From the NCBI GenBank assembly GCA_947466075.1, contig CANIBP010000006.1, positions 1-64,000 on the forward strand: a stretch of DNA of 64,000 nucleotides. Reading direction: 5' to 3'. The stretch's first letter is position 1. Each line of letters opens with the position of its first letter. Shown one piece after another: positions 17,088-26,143 of the stretch. The notes below the pieces were generated by a model. The model saw only the letters and a program-made list of their open reading frames with translations, was not told the DNA's origin and made no database searches. Both the position numbers and the translations under genes were made by a program. Source of the DNA: Verrucomicrobiaceae bacterium. Lineage in GTDB: Bacteria; Verrucomicrobiota; Verrucomicrobiia; Verrucomicrobiales; Verrucomicrobiaceae.

Positions 17088-17174
17088 GGGTGTGGCGACA
17101 GCCCGCCCGACTTTTGGAGCGTGAAGCAGCCTTCTCGCTCCCGCCAGGCAAACGGGCGGGCTATCGCCACACCC
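17088..17174. repeat. REP-like long palindrome between convergent genes
   Basis: Left arm 17088-17109 and right arm 17153-17174 are 22-bp inverted copies (GGGTGTGGCGACAGCCCGCC against GGCGGGCTATCGCCACACCC) with one mismatch. A smaller nested stem, GGAGCG/CGCTCC, lies in the middle. It fills almost the whole gap between two converging genes and may act as a two-way terminator as well as a mobile repeat. Confidence 0.75.
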
Positions 17175-17177
17175 GTT

Positions 17178-17792
17178 CTACGATCTGAAGCGAATCACCA
17201 CTGCGGCGATGGCCGTGCCGACGAGATTCGCCACGAGATCCCAACCGGTGTTTTCGTAGCCGCCGACGTTGGTGTTCGGAATGGTCAGCACGGCGATGAA
17301 CTCAATCACTTCGTTCAATGCACCGAAGCCCATGCCCGCAGCGGCGCAGAGTGTGAGCATGCCGAAAGTGGGCTTCAAGGCAGTGCCATCGTTTTGACGC
17401 ACTGCATTGTGTAAAATGTGCCAGCACAGCCAGGTGGTGACGCCGAAGCCGTAGGCGTGGACGATTTGATCGTATTTCAGCTTCTGCGGAATGATCCACC
17501 AACTGTAGAGCACGGCTTGATCGCCATTGTAAGGCCAACCCGCAGGCAGTGGGCACAAGCCGCCGGCCATGTGTGCCAAACCCCACACGGAAAAGGCCCA
17601 GAGCAGAGCAGTCGTGAGTTTCACACGGCTGTGAACGAGGCTCATGACACCAATCAGCACGATCATGACAACGATGTAGAAGATGAACTCGCGGTTTCCC
17701 TGCACGATGGAACCAGTGACCGCCGCAGCCATGTAGGCAGCATTGAACAAGATAATCGCGAGGAGGAGAGGTGGGGCCGTGGCAGAAGACAT
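17178..17792 (-). CDS. DUF2238/YjdF-like integral membrane protein
   Basis: 204 residues from the ATG at 17790-17792; the longer frame starting at 17942 would overlap the OpgG start and is rejected. About six transmembrane segments are seen. The segment YDQIVHAYGFGVTTWLCWHIL and GALNEVIEFIAVLTIP...NTGWDLVANLVGT contain the conserved charged and His/Glu positions of the DUF2238 (YjdF) family. Function unknown. It is divergently placed from OpgG with about 100 bp between starts. Confidence 0.8.
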   Translation of the reverse strand: MSSATAPPLLLAIILFNAAYMAAAVTGSIVQGNREFIFYIVVMIVLIGVMSLVHSRVKLTTALLWAFSVWGLAHMAGGLCPLPAGWPYNGDQAVLYSWWIIPQKLKYDQIVHAYGFGVTTWLCWHILHNAVRQNDGTALKPTFGMLTLCAAAGMGFGALNEVIEFIAVLTIPNTNVGGYENTGWDLVANLVGTAIAAVVIRFRS

Positions 17793-17893
17793 GCGCGAAT
17801 GATGCAACAAGGCGAGGGCCGCTAGCAAGAGCTTCCTGCCAAGCTGGGTTGACTGGCATGCCCTGTGCTGCATCCTAGCACCCTCCCATACGC

Positions 17894-19411
17894 ATGAAAT
17901 TTCTTCTCCCGTTTTCGCTCCTGACGTTGCTCGCCACCCCATGCTTAGCCCAGGTGGCGCTCGATTCAGTCAAAGGCTTTGCCGATTTGGAGAAAGTGGC
18001 CGCACAACTTGCCCTGCAGCCTTACCAAGCACCGACACAGCAGCTTGATCCGTTTTTTGAGGGACTGAAATACGACGGACATCGGCAGATTCGCTACCTG
18101 CGTGACAAGGCGCTATTTGCTGATTTGGGCGACACCTATCGCATCGAGTTCTTCCACCCTGGCTGGATGTTCAAGAAGCCAGTCATGTTTTATGACATGA
18201 AAGGACCGCAAACGGTGGATGTGCCGTTTGATCGCAAAAACTTCGAATATGGCGAACTGAAAGTGCCTGCGGACGCGAAGAACCCGCAGGGCTACGCAGG
18301 TTTCCGCGTACTGGCACCGGACTCGCTCGTGAAGCGGCCGTTTGAGTTCATGGTGTTCATGGGCGCGAGTTATTTCCGCGCGGTGACGACGCAGCTTGGC
18401 TACGGCATCTCGGCGCGTGCGGTGGCGGTGAATACGATCGGCGGTGAGCCGGAGGAATTTCCCGACTTCACGCACTTCTGGTTCCAGCAGCCCAAGGTGG
18501 GCGATAAATCCTTTAAACTGCTGGCGCTGCTCAATGGCCCGAGCATCACCGGCGCGTATGAGTTTGAATCGACTCCTGGTGAGAGCACCGAGATGAGGAT
18601 CAAAGCCACGCTACATTTACGCAAGGCAGTGAAGATGCTCGGTATCGCGCCCTTCTCGAGCATGTTCTGGTTTGGCGAGAACTCGAACCCGAAGCCTTAC
18701 GATTTCCGGCCCGAGGTGCATGATTCGGACGGTTTGCAGGTCGAGATCGCAGGCGGGCCAACGATCTGGCGGCCGTTGGATGTGAGTCGTGACCTTCGCT
18801 TGAGCATTTTCGAAACGGCCAACCTCAAAGGCTTCGGCCTCGCGGAGCGTGATCGCGACTTCAACAACTTCCAGGACCTCGAAGCCAACTATCATCGTCG
18901 TCCCGCAGTTTGGGTGGAGCCCGTGAGCGGCTTTGGCAAAGGTGCCGTCACGCTGGTCGAGCTTTCCACCGGTGAGGAGACTTGGGATAACATCGTCGCG
19001 ATGTGGAAGCCGGATCAACTGCCCGCCACGCCTGCGGAACCGCTGAAGGTCGAGTACAAGCTGAACTGGCTCGACCAGCATGAGCCTGGCACGCTCTGCA
19101 AAGTGATCGGCTCACGCCGTGGTTTTGTGATGGACTCTGACGATCACCTTTACGTCATCGACTTCGGCAAAGGTGCCGAGGATGGCTCCACCAAACCGAA
19201 GGACTGGACGCCGGACATCGACGTGGTGCTCAGCGGCGGCGAGGGCAAGGTGCTGGACAAGCGCGTCATGAAAAATAACGAGACCGGCGGCTGGCGTGCT
19301 TTCTTCAAGCTCTACGTGCCTGAGAAGACCAACCTGCTGGAGATCATGATGGAACTGAAAGACGCGAAGAAAGTGATCTCCGAACGCTGGATGTATCAGT
19401 GGCGCCGATGA
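17894..19411 (+). CDS. opgG: Periplasmic glucan biosynthesis protein (OpgG/OpgD family)
   Basis: 505 residues with a signal peptide (MKFLLPFSLLTLLATPCLAQ). The MdoG fold is recognisable by FFEGLKYDGHRQIRY, by FMGASYFRAVTTQLGYGISARA, by the segment SSMFWFGENSN, and by WRPLDVSRDLRLSIF. OpgG/OpgD act in the periplasm in assembly or branching of osmoregulated glucans. Its usual partner OpgH (membrane glucosyltransferase) was not seen in this window; the only GT2 enzyme is about 37 kb away and has a different architecture. The stop overlaps the RsgA start by ATGA. Confidence 0.9.
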   Translation: MKFLLPFSLLTLLATPCLAQVALDSVKGFADLEKVAAQLALQPYQAPTQQLDPFFEGLKYDGHRQIRYLRDKALFADLGDTYRIEFFHPGWMFKKPVMFYDMKGPQTVDVPFDRKNFEYGELKVPADAKNPQGYAGFRVLAPDSLVKRPFEFMVFMGASYFRAVTTQLGYGISARAVAVNTIGGEPEEFPDFTHFWFQQPKVGDKSFKLLALLNGPSITGAYEFESTPGESTEMRIKATLHLRKAVKMLGIAPFSSMFWFGENSNPKPYDFRPEVHDSDGLQVEIAGGPTIWRPLDVSRDLRLSIFETANLKGFGLAERDRDFNNFQDLEANYHRRPAVWVEPVSGFGKGAVTLVELSTGEETWDNIVAMWKPDQLPATPAEPLKVEYKLNWLDQHEPGTLCKVIGSRRGFVMDSDDHLYVIDFGKGAEDGSTKPKDWTPDIDVVLSGGEGKVLDKRVMKNNETGGWRAFFKLYVPEKTNLLEIMMELKDAKKVISERWMYQWRR

Positions 19412-20523
19412 ACCTCATCGACCTCGGCTGGAATGATTTTTTCGCGAAGCACTTTGAGCCGTATCGCGAGCAGGGTTGGAAGCCAGCACGGTTGATCCGC
19501 GACAACAAGATCAGTTACGGCGCGCTGTTGGACGATGGCGCGAAAGGCTTCGACGAGTTCGAGGTCATCCTGAGCGGTAAAGTATATCACGATGCCGAGA
19601 CCGACGCTGAACTGCCCGCTGTCGGTGATTGGGTGGCGTTGGAAGTCGGCGGCGAGAATGGCGACAACATCATCCGCGCTCGTTTGCCACGGCAGACCTG
19701 CTTTTCACGCAAAGCCGCAGGCGACAGCGCCGAAGAACAGGTGATCGCCGCGAATGTGAACGCGGTCGTCGTCGTCACTGATGCCGGGCCTGATTACAGT
19801 CTGCGCCGCATGGAACGCTACTTCACGGTCATCGGTCGCAGCGGGGCCAAAGCGGTCGTGTTGATCAACAAGAGCGATCTTTACCCCGAAGCGCAGAGTC
19901 AGGAGGCAGCGGAGGCCATTCGCGCCTTGAACGCCGATGCGGACGTGCATGTGACCAGCGTGAAGAAGCGCAAGGGCCTCAAGGTGCTCAAGGATTACCT
20001 CAAGCGCGGCCAGAGCGTGGCCTTCATCGGCTCCAGCGGCGTCGGCAAGTCGGCGATGATCAATCTGCTGCTCGGCGACGACTGGCAGTGGGTGGATGAA
20101 GTGAACGAAGTCACCGGCAAAGGCCGCCATACCACCACCGCCCGCGAACTGCTCGTCCTGCCGAAGGGCGGCATCCTCATCGACAATCCCGGCATCAAAG
20201 AGGTGCAGATGTGGACAAACGAAACCACGCTGCGCGAACGCTTTGCCGACATCGAAGAACTCGCGCAGCAGTGCAAATTTAACGACTGCAAACACGGCAC
20301 CGATGCCGGTTGTGCCATTCGCACGGCGGCAGAGGCCGGAAAGCTCGATGTCGAGCGCTACGAAGGCTATTTGAAGCTCGAAGACGAGATCGCCAAGCTC
20401 CGCAAACAGCGCAAGAAGCGCCAAATGACCGTCGAGCGCCGGAATAAACGCGATCACAAAATCAAAGCGCGTAATCGCGTCGATCGTGAGGACATTGAGC
20501 GTGATCTGAAGCCGCGAGCGTGA
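19408..20523 (+). CDS. rsgA: Ribosome small-subunit GTPase A
   Basis: 371 residues from the ATG at 19408, overlapping the OpgG stop. It contains an N-terminal OB-like part, then the circularly permuted GTPase with NKSD (G4), IGSSGVGKSAMINLL (G1), TTTARELLVLP, and DNPGIKEV (G3), followed by a zinc-finger region CKFNDCKHGTDAGC. RsgA checks and releases the 30S subunit during ribosome assembly. The C-terminus has a long basic tail (KLRKQRKKRQMTVERRNKRD) of about 40 residues that may contact rRNA. Confidence 0.95.
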   Translation: MNLIDLGWNDFFAKHFEPYREQGWKPARLIRDNKISYGALLDDGAKGFDEFEVILSGKVYHDAETDAELPAVGDWVALEVGGENGDNIIRARLPRQTCFSRKAAGDSAEEQVIAANVNAVVVVTDAGPDYSLRRMERYFTVIGRSGAKAVVLINKSDLYPEAQSQEAAEAIRALNADADVHVTSVKKRKGLKVLKDYLKRGQSVAFIGSSGVGKSAMINLLLGDDWQWVDEVNEVTGKGRHTTTARELLVLPKGGILIDNPGIKEVQMWTNETTLRERFADIEELAQQCKFNDCKHGTDAGCAIRTAAEAGKLDVERYEGYLKLEDEIAKLRKQRKKRQMTVERRNKRDHKIKARNRVDREDIERDLKPRA

Positions 20524-20526
20524 GGC

Positions 20527-21249
20527 TCACTCTTTTTTCACGCTCACCGGCGTGCCGTTGATCACCCACTCGTAGAAAAACTTGGCTGGGTTGCCTTCGT
20601 TCAGCGGCACGCGGATGCAGCCATGTGAAGCAGGATAATTCGGCACACTGGTGAAACCATGGATGAAGATATTGCCGTTAAGCTGCACACTCCAAGGCAT
20701 GGGTGCATTGTGATAAAGCTTTGAGCGGTGCATAATCGCACGAAACGGCCCAGCGCGAAATTCGCCTGCCGGCGTGCCGCCTTTGCGCCCGGAACTGATG
20801 CGCGTTTTCAGCACGAGGCGGTCTCCTTGCCAGGCTTGCAGTTGCTGCTTCGCCAGATTGATCTCCACATACTGCGGCGACACCACCAAGGTGAACCCAT
20901 GGATAAAATGCCCCACTTTGACACTGCCTTCCACATTCGGCGTAGATACCGCCGCGCCGGCTTGCGCTAGCTGCTCGGTATTCACCAGCGAGGTGCCATC
21001 GACCAATGTGCGCAGCGTGCCCTCCCGCACCTCCCAGCTATTGAGCTCGACGATCTTGCCCTTCGGATCGCGTTTGATCGACCATTTGAGCTCAGCCACA
21101 GCTTCATCCACCGGCAGAAACAGCTTTCCCGGCTCTGCGGCGAAGACCACGGCTTCAATGGGAGCTCTAAGCGACGAAGCTGCATGCAACGCGGCGGCAA
21201 AAACCACCCAACTGAAGAAAAGCGAGCGAATGCGAAGACGCGAAGTCAT
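20527..21249 (-). CDS. Secreted L,D-transpeptidase (YkuD domain)
   Basis: 240 residues from the ATG at 21249; a longer frame to 21303 adds residues before the signal peptide and is less likely. A signal/anchor LFFSWVVFAAALHAAS is followed by a copper-amine-oxidase-like N-terminal part and then the YkuD domain: VVSPQYVEINLAKQQLQAW, ISSGRKGGTPAGEF, and the active-site motif HGFTSVPNYPASHGCIRVP with catalytic Cys. Such enzymes make 3-3 cross-links or attach proteins to peptidoglycan in the envelope. It converges on RsgA with 3 bp between the stop codons. Confidence 0.9.
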   Translation of the reverse strand: MTSRLRIRSLFFSWVVFAAALHAASSLRAPIEAVVFAAEPGKLFLPVDEAVAELKWSIKRDPKGKIVELNSWEVREGTLRTLVDGTSLVNTEQLAQAGAAVSTPNVEGSVKVGHFIHGFTLVVSPQYVEINLAKQQLQAWQGDRLVLKTRISSGRKGGTPAGEFRAGPFRAIMHRSKLYHNAPMPWSVQLNGNIFIHGFTSVPNYPASHGCIRVPLNEGNPAKFFYEWVINGTPVSVKKE

Positions 21250-21376
21250 TTCAAATGAGGGCAACTGTTTGGAATGAGCCGATCCATGCATGCATTCGTC
21301 CACTTTGCATGTCAGATCTCATGCCACGCGCTAAATTCCCTCTGCACATCGCATGTACCTGCGCTAACGCTGATCC

Positions 21377-22135
21377 ATGTCTCAACCTCCGCCCACCCGC
21401 ACCGGACTCGCCCGCGCCATGTCCAAACTCGGCTTCTGCTCGCGCAGCCGTGCCACGGAGCTGATCCGCATGGGCAAGGTGAAGGTCAATCTCACCGTGC
21501 GGAAAAATCCCGAGTTCCCCGTGGTGCTCAAAAAGGATGTCATCATCATGGATGACATCAGCATCAATCAAGCCCCGCGCATGTACGTCATGCTCAACAA
21601 ACCGCGCGGTCTCGTCACCAGCGCTTCGGACGAACTCGGCCGCGAAACCGTCTTCTCCTGCTTTGAAAACTCGAAACTGCCGCATCTCTCCCCGGTCGGC
21701 CGACTCGACAAGGCCAGCGAGGGCATGCTGCTGTTCACCAACGACAATGTCTGGGCCGACACCATCACCAATCCCGACACGCACCTCGACAAAACCTACC
21801 ACGTTCAAATCAGCGGCACCGTCGATGAGAAGCGCCTCGCGCAGATCCGTGAGGGAGTCGTTGACGAGGAGCAAGGCGACCATCTCTCCGCCAAAGTCAT
21901 TAAAATCCTCCGCACCGGCGAAAAGAATATCTGGCTCGAAGTCGTCCTCGATGAAGGCCGCAACCGCCACATCCGCCGCCTGCTCGAAGCCTTCAACATC
22001 GAAGTCCTGCGCCTCGTGCGCGTGAAGATCGGCATGCTCGTGCTCGGCAACCTCGTGAAGGGCCAGTGGCGGGAGTTGACCAAGTATGAAGTCTTGAAAT
22101 CGCGTGAGCCGCAGGTGGTGAGGCCTATTTCATAG
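21377..22135 (+). CDS. Pseudouridine synthase, RsuA/RluB/RluE/RluF family
   Basis: 252 residues. It has an N-terminal S4-type RNA-binding domain (GLARAMSKLGFCSRSRATELIRMGKVKVN), the core MLNKPRGLVTSASD, catalytic Asp in VGRLDKASEGMLLFTND, and the conserved DEGRNRHIRRLLEAF motif. Enzymes of this family convert uridines in 16S or 23S rRNA to pseudouridine; the exact site cannot be read. It stands alone and converges with the lipoprotein gene. Confidence 0.93.
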   Translation: MSQPPPTRTGLARAMSKLGFCSRSRATELIRMGKVKVNLTVRKNPEFPVVLKKDVIIMDDISINQAPRMYVMLNKPRGLVTSASDELGRETVFSCFENSKLPHLSPVGRLDKASEGMLLFTNDNVWADTITNPDTHLDKTYHVQISGTVDEKRLAQIREGVVDEEQGDHLSAKVIKILRTGEKNIWLEVVLDEGRNRHIRRLLEAFNIEVLRLVRVKIGMLVLGNLVKGQWRELTKYEVLKSREPQVVRPIS

Positions 22136-22192
22136 CTACAGCATCTTGATTCGCTTCCCGTGAATCCCAAAGTGCGTGGACTAAATTTTATT

Positions 22193-22576
22193 TCAGAAGT
22201 TCCAGACGATGAACGCGACTTCATCTCCGTCATGCAACTCCAAGTTGCGGAACGCGCTGTCTTTCATTTTCTCTAAAGACGAAGTCGCTCTGTATTTTTT
22301 GCCCGCGGTGCGCACCTGACACGGAACAGGTTTCCCAACCACTCCATCCCGCAAATCTTTGGCGGTGGGCGATACTTTGGCGGCATCCACCAGCAACCCG
22401 AGCCGGGTCCCTTTCGGAAGATGGTAAGTGCCAGGGAAAATAAATCCGTTACCGACTGTCACGGCTATAGTGCTTGGCGCAGGATCACCATAGACTGGCT
22501 TGTGATAAGTTCGTGATGGCGTGCTTGAACACGCCACCACGAAGAAAACCAACAAAAGCCAGCTAAGTTGTTTCAT
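22193..22576 (-). CDS. Small lipoprotein with an SLBB-like region
   Basis: 127 residues from the ATG at 22574-22576. The N-terminus MKQLSWLLLVFFVVACSS has a lipobox (VVAC), so it is probably an anchored envelope lipoprotein. The section IAVTVGNGFIFPGTYHLPKGTRLGLLVDAA resembles the soluble ligand-binding beta-grasp motif used in polysaccharide export. Its start codon shares the A of the lpd stop (TGATG), so translation is probably coupled to that enzyme, an unexpected pairing. The longer frame upstream to 22987 is a shadow of lpd. Confidence 0.7.
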   Translation of the reverse strand: MKQLSWLLLVFFVVACSSTPSRTYHKPVYGDPAPSTIAVTVGNGFIFPGTYHLPKGTRLGLLVDAAKVSPTAKDLRDGVVGKPVPCQVRTAGKKYRATSSLEKMKDSAFRNLELHDGDEVAFIVWNF

Positions 22577-23952
22577 CACACATGAATGGGATGCCCCTTG
22601 GCGACTTCGGTGGCCTCTTTGACCATCTCGGACAGCGTCGGATGGGCGTGGATGGTGGCTTCGATTTCGTCCCAGGTGGCTTCGAGATTCATGGCGAGGC
22701 CGATCTCGGCGATCATCTCGGTGCTTTCGCTGCCGATGATGTGTGCGCCGATGATTTCGCCGTGGGGCTCGCCGTAGAGGATTTTGACGAAGCCTTCGGG
22801 CTCTCCGGCGGCGAGGGCCTTGCCGCTGGCGGCGTAGGGGAACTTGCCGATCTTGAACTTGAGGCCCTTCTCCTTCGCGGCGCGCTCGGTGAGACCGATG
22901 CTGGCGACTTGCGGATGGCAATAGGTGCAGCCGGGGAAGACGGTGACTTTCTTCGGCTTGTGCTTGGTGAACATGCCTTCCACACATTGCACAGCTTCAT
23001 AGCTGGCCACGTGGGCGAGCCAAGGTGGTCCGATGATGTCTCCAGCTCCGTAGATGCCTTTGACGCTGGTTTGATAGCGGTCGTCGGTTTGAAGCCAACC
23101 GCGATCGGAGAGCTTGAGCTCAATGCCGCCTGGCAGCACGGGCTTCACGCCGATGGCCACGAGGCACACATCAGCCTCCAGGGTTTCATTGGCGGCGCCT
23201 TCGACGGTGATCTTCACGCCCTTGCCGTCCTCGGAAGTGCCGGCGACTTTCGTGTTCGTGAGGATGCGGATGCCGGATTTGGTGAGGCTTTTTTCCAGCG
23301 TCTTGCTGACTTCGGTGTCCTCCACGGGGAGGATGTCAGGCAGCATTTCGACCACGGTAACCTTGGTTCCGTAGGCGTTGAAAAAGTAAGCAAACTCAAT
23401 GCCAATGGCACCTGCACCGACGACGATGATGCTCTTCGGCTGGGTTTCCATCGTCATGGCTTCCTTGCTGCCGATGACGGTCTTGCCGTTGAAGGGAAAG
23501 CCGGGCATGTCGCGAGTCTTCGCGCCGGTAGCGATGAGGATGTTCGCTGCGTCATGGATCTCCTTTTTGCCGTCGGCAGCGGTGACTTCGACTTTGCCAG
23601 CGGCAGGGATGCTGGCGGTGCCACGGAGGTAATCGATCTTATTCTTCTTGAAGAGGAATTCGATGCCCTTGTTGAGCTTGTCGCTCACGCCACGGCTGCG
23701 GCCGATCACTTTGGACCAGTCATACTCGATGCTGCCGATTTTGAGGCCAAACTCCTCCGCGCGGTGCGTGAGGGTGTGATAAAGCTCAGCGTTCTTGAGC
23801 AACGCCTTCGTCGGGATACAACCCCAGTTCAAGCAGGTGCCACCAGCGCGGTCATTTTCGACGCAGGCCACTTTTTTACCGAGTTGCGCTGCGCGGATGG
23901 CTCCGACGTAGCCCGCAGGCCCGCCGCCGATAACAATGAGGTCGTAGTTCAT
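22576..23952 (-). CDS. lpd: Dihydrolipoyl dehydrogenase (E3)
   Basis: 458 residues. FAD-binding GGGPAGYVGAIRAAQLG at the N-terminus is followed by the redox disulfide GGTCLNWGCIPTKALL, the NAD-binding VVGAGAIGIEFAYFFNAYG, the second FAD motif GIYGAGDIIGPP, and the active-site HAHPTLSEMVKEA with the His-Glu pair. It re-oxidises lipoamide in the pyruvate, 2-oxoglutarate or glycine-cleavage complexes; no E1/E2 genes lie nearby, so which one is served cannot be told. Cytoplasmic, of normal length. Confidence 0.96.
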   Translation of the reverse strand: MNYDLIVIGGGPAGYVGAIRAAQLGKKVACVENDRAGGTCLNWGCIPTKALLKNAELYHTLTHRAEEFGLKIGSIEYDWSKVIGRSRGVSDKLNKGIEFLFKKNKIDYLRGTASIPAAGKVEVTAADGKKEIHDAANILIATGAKTRDMPGFPFNGKTVIGSKEAMTMETQPKSIIVVGAGAIGIEFAYFFNAYGTKVTVVEMLPDILPVEDTEVSKTLEKSLTKSGIRILTNTKVAGTSEDGKGVKITVEGAANETLEADVCLVAIGVKPVLPGGIELKLSDRGWLQTDDRYQTSVKGIYGAGDIIGPPWLAHVASYEAVQCVEGMFTKHKPKKVTVFPGCTYCHPQVASIGLTERAAKEKGLKFKIGKFPYAASGKALAAGEPEGFVKILYGEPHGEIIGAHIIGSESTEMIAEIGLAMNLEATWDEIEATIHAHPTLSEMVKEATEVAKGHPIHV

Positions 23953-24080
23953 GTAAGGAGTATGTTTTGGGGGTGAATGAGCCGAGAGAAGCGCAGGCCA
24001 GCACCGTATTCAACCGCAGATTCCCCCTTCGTATGCCTGTTTGACCTGCGGAGCACGGGGAAGTAGTTTCTACCACGCGC

Positions 24081-25091
24081 ATGCTCTCTCTCTGCATCTC
24101 TTTGCCTCGCAGAGCCGCCACGATCCTCGTGGTGCTGAAAATCATTGCCGCGTCAGCTCTCGCGGCCAGTGGTTCGGACAAAAGTGCCGCGCCCAAGACC
24201 GACATCGCCTCTCTCCTCCAGGTGCAAAGCGACGTGCAGAAACTTCTGCCCCAGGTGCGCCTGGCGCTCGTCGCCATTCAAACCGGCGGTGGCACGGCCA
24301 GTGGCGTGATCATTTCGCCCGACGGCCTGCTGCTAACCGCCGCCCACGTCCCCGGCGGCCCCGGCAAGGACATGCGGATCATTTTGGAAGACGGCAGTAT
24401 GACTACGGCAAAATCGCTCGGATTGGACAAGACGACCGACGCCGCATTGGCCCAACTCAAGAAGCGTGACAAGCCGTGGCCCTTTGTGAATCTCAGCCGT
24501 GAGGTTATCAAAGCGCAGCCCGGTGAGTGGTGCTTCGCGCTCGGTCATCCCGGTGGCTTCGATAAATCACGCGGTCCAGTGCTGCGTGTGGGCAAGATCG
24601 TCAAACAAACCGCCAATAGCCTGCATACCGACTGCGTACTGATGGGCGGCGACTCCGGTGGCCCGCTGTTCAATTTCCAAGGCGAGGTCATCGGCATCCA
24701 CAGTCAGATTTGGGAGAACCGCGATCAGAACGTCCACGTCTCGATGGCTCCCTTTCTCCGCTCGTGGGAGGCGATGCAGAAATCGCAGGTCATCAAAACC
24801 TGGGGCATCGGTGCCGGCGGCTATCTCGGTGTCGCCACGCGCATGAGCGATGATGCAGAGCTCGAAGTGGCCGATGTCATCGACGGTTCGCCTGCGCAAA
24901 AAGCTGGCATCCATGCCGGTGATGTCATCGTCGGCCTCAATGGCAGCGCCATGACCGACCAACCGCAGTTCACCGCCACCGTGCGTGCCCGGGCTGCCGG
25001 TGACACCATCTTGCTGAAACTTCGCAGCAGTGGCAAAGAGCGGATCGTATCCGTCAAATTGGCCCAGAAACCGCAGGAGGAAGGGCAATGA
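24081..25091 (+). CDS. Exported trypsin-like serine protease with PDZ domain
   Basis: 336 residues with an N-terminal hydrophobic signal or anchor (TILVVLKIIAASALAAS). The S1C-type catalytic triad can be read: His in LLTAAHVP, Asp in TTDAALAQL, and Ser in GGDSGGPLFN. A PDZ domain follows (AELEVADVIDGSPAQKAGIHAGDVIVGLNG). It belongs with HtrA/Deg-type envelope proteases though with a shorter protease domain. Its last codon overlaps the start of the next gene (ATGA), which encodes a related protein with altered catalytic residues. Confidence 0.88.
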   Translation: MLSLCISLPRRAATILVVLKIIAASALAASGSDKSAAPKTDIASLLQVQSDVQKLLPQVRLALVAIQTGGGTASGVIISPDGLLLTAAHVPGGPGKDMRIILEDGSMTTAKSLGLDKTTDAALAQLKKRDKPWPFVNLSREVIKAQPGEWCFALGHPGGFDKSRGPVLRVGKIVKQTANSLHTDCVLMGGDSGGPLFNFQGEVIGIHSQIWENRDQNVHVSMAPFLRSWEAMQKSQVIKTWGIGAGGYLGVATRMSDDAELEVADVIDGSPAQKAGIHAGDVIVGLNGSAMTDQPQFTATVRARAAGDTILLKLRSSGKERIVSVKLAQKPQEEGQ

Positions 25092-26137
25092 CGCGTTTGA
25101 AAGAAGTGCGGAAACCCCTGTCCGCAATTCTGCTCTTGAGCCTGAGCTTCCTTCACGCTGAAGGCCCACGCCCTACGCTGCCGCCGGATCAGCGCACGAA
25201 CGGCAAGCACACCCTCACCGCCGTCGAAAAACTCAAGCCGCTGACGATTGCATGCAGCGCCCGCATTGAGAGCCTGCTCGGTCGTGCGATTTGTGCCGCT
25301 ACCATCGTCGGTGAAGACGGTTATGTCTTGATCAAGGCCAGCGAGGTGCCCGATCTCGGCAAAGTCCACATCAAGTTCGGCGATGGCCGCATCACCGATT
25401 TGCGCGAGGTGCATCGTGAGACACGCCTCGATCTCGTTCTCGCCCAAGCCGTCGGTGCCACCGGCCTGCGTGCCGTTTCCTTCGGCGCGGCTCGATCACT
25501 CACCATGGGCCAGTGGCTGTGCAGTGTTGCCGAGACGGGCAAAGAGCCGCGCATCGGCACTGTGAGCGCCCGCATCCGCCGCATTCCCGGCACTGGAGCC
25601 GCGTTGGGCATACGCATGGCCGAAAAGTCAGCGGTGGGAGACAAAGGTGTTCGCATCATCGGCATCGCAAGCGAAAGCCCTGCCGAAGCCGCCGGCTTAC
25701 AGGAAAACGACGTGCTCCTCTCTATCGCCAGCGAAACCGTCGGTCAGTTCCGGCAGGTGCATGACATCGTCAACAAGCGCCAGCCCGGTGATGTCATCGA
25801 GGTGCGTTACCTGCGCAAAGACAAGGAAGAAACCTGCCGCGTACGCCTCGCCAGCCGCACGAAGGTGCTGCAAAACTGGGAAGGCGAAGACTTCGCCAAC
25901 GGCGGCATCTCCCTGCGCACCGACAACTTCCCCGAAGTCCTCCAGCACGACATCCCATTGCTTCCCACTGACATGGGCGGCCCCGTCGCCACGCTCGAAG
26001 GTAAGGTTGTCGGCATCAACATCGCTCGCGTCGATCGCGTCACCACTTTCGCATTGCCCGTGGAAGCTTTCTGGACGGAAGCCCAGCAATGGATTCAGGC
26101 CGATCGCCATCCGCCAAAGGCGGTGTTGGCGCAATAA
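25088..26137 (+). CDS. Pseudoprotease paralogue with PDZ inserted in the trypsin-like fold
   Basis: 349 residues, signal-like N-terminus (LSAILLLSLSFLHAEG). It aligns with the preceding protease through GEDGYVLIKASEV (His position changed to Lys), RLDLVLAQ (Asp kept), and DIPLLPTDMGGPVATLEGKVVGI (GDSGGP replaced by TDMGGP, so the nucleophile Ser is missing). Between the Asp and Ser sections a PDZ domain is inserted (VRIIGIASESPAEAAGLQENDVLLSI). It is probably an inactive regulator or substrate binder for its neighbour, with which it overlaps by four bases. The role is inferred. Confidence 0.8.
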   Translation: MTRLKEVRKPLSAILLLSLSFLHAEGPRPTLPPDQRTNGKHTLTAVEKLKPLTIACSARIESLLGRAICAATIVGEDGYVLIKASEVPDLGKVHIKFGDGRITDLREVHRETRLDLVLAQAVGATGLRAVSFGAARSLTMGQWLCSVAETGKEPRIGTVSARIRRIPGTGAALGIRMAEKSAVGDKGVRIIGIASESPAEAAGLQENDVLLSIASETVGQFRQVHDIVNKRQPGDVIEVRYLRKDKEETCRVRLASRTKVLQNWEGEDFANGGISLRTDNFPEVLQHDIPLLPTDMGGPVATLEGKVVGINIARVDRVTTFALPVEAFWTEAQQWIQADRHPPKAVLAQ

Positions 26138-26143
26138 AGTGGT

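Noticed and set aside
22582..23976. 464-residue plus-strand frame over lpd
   Set aside because: Antisense shadow; lpd has all its motifs on the minus strand.
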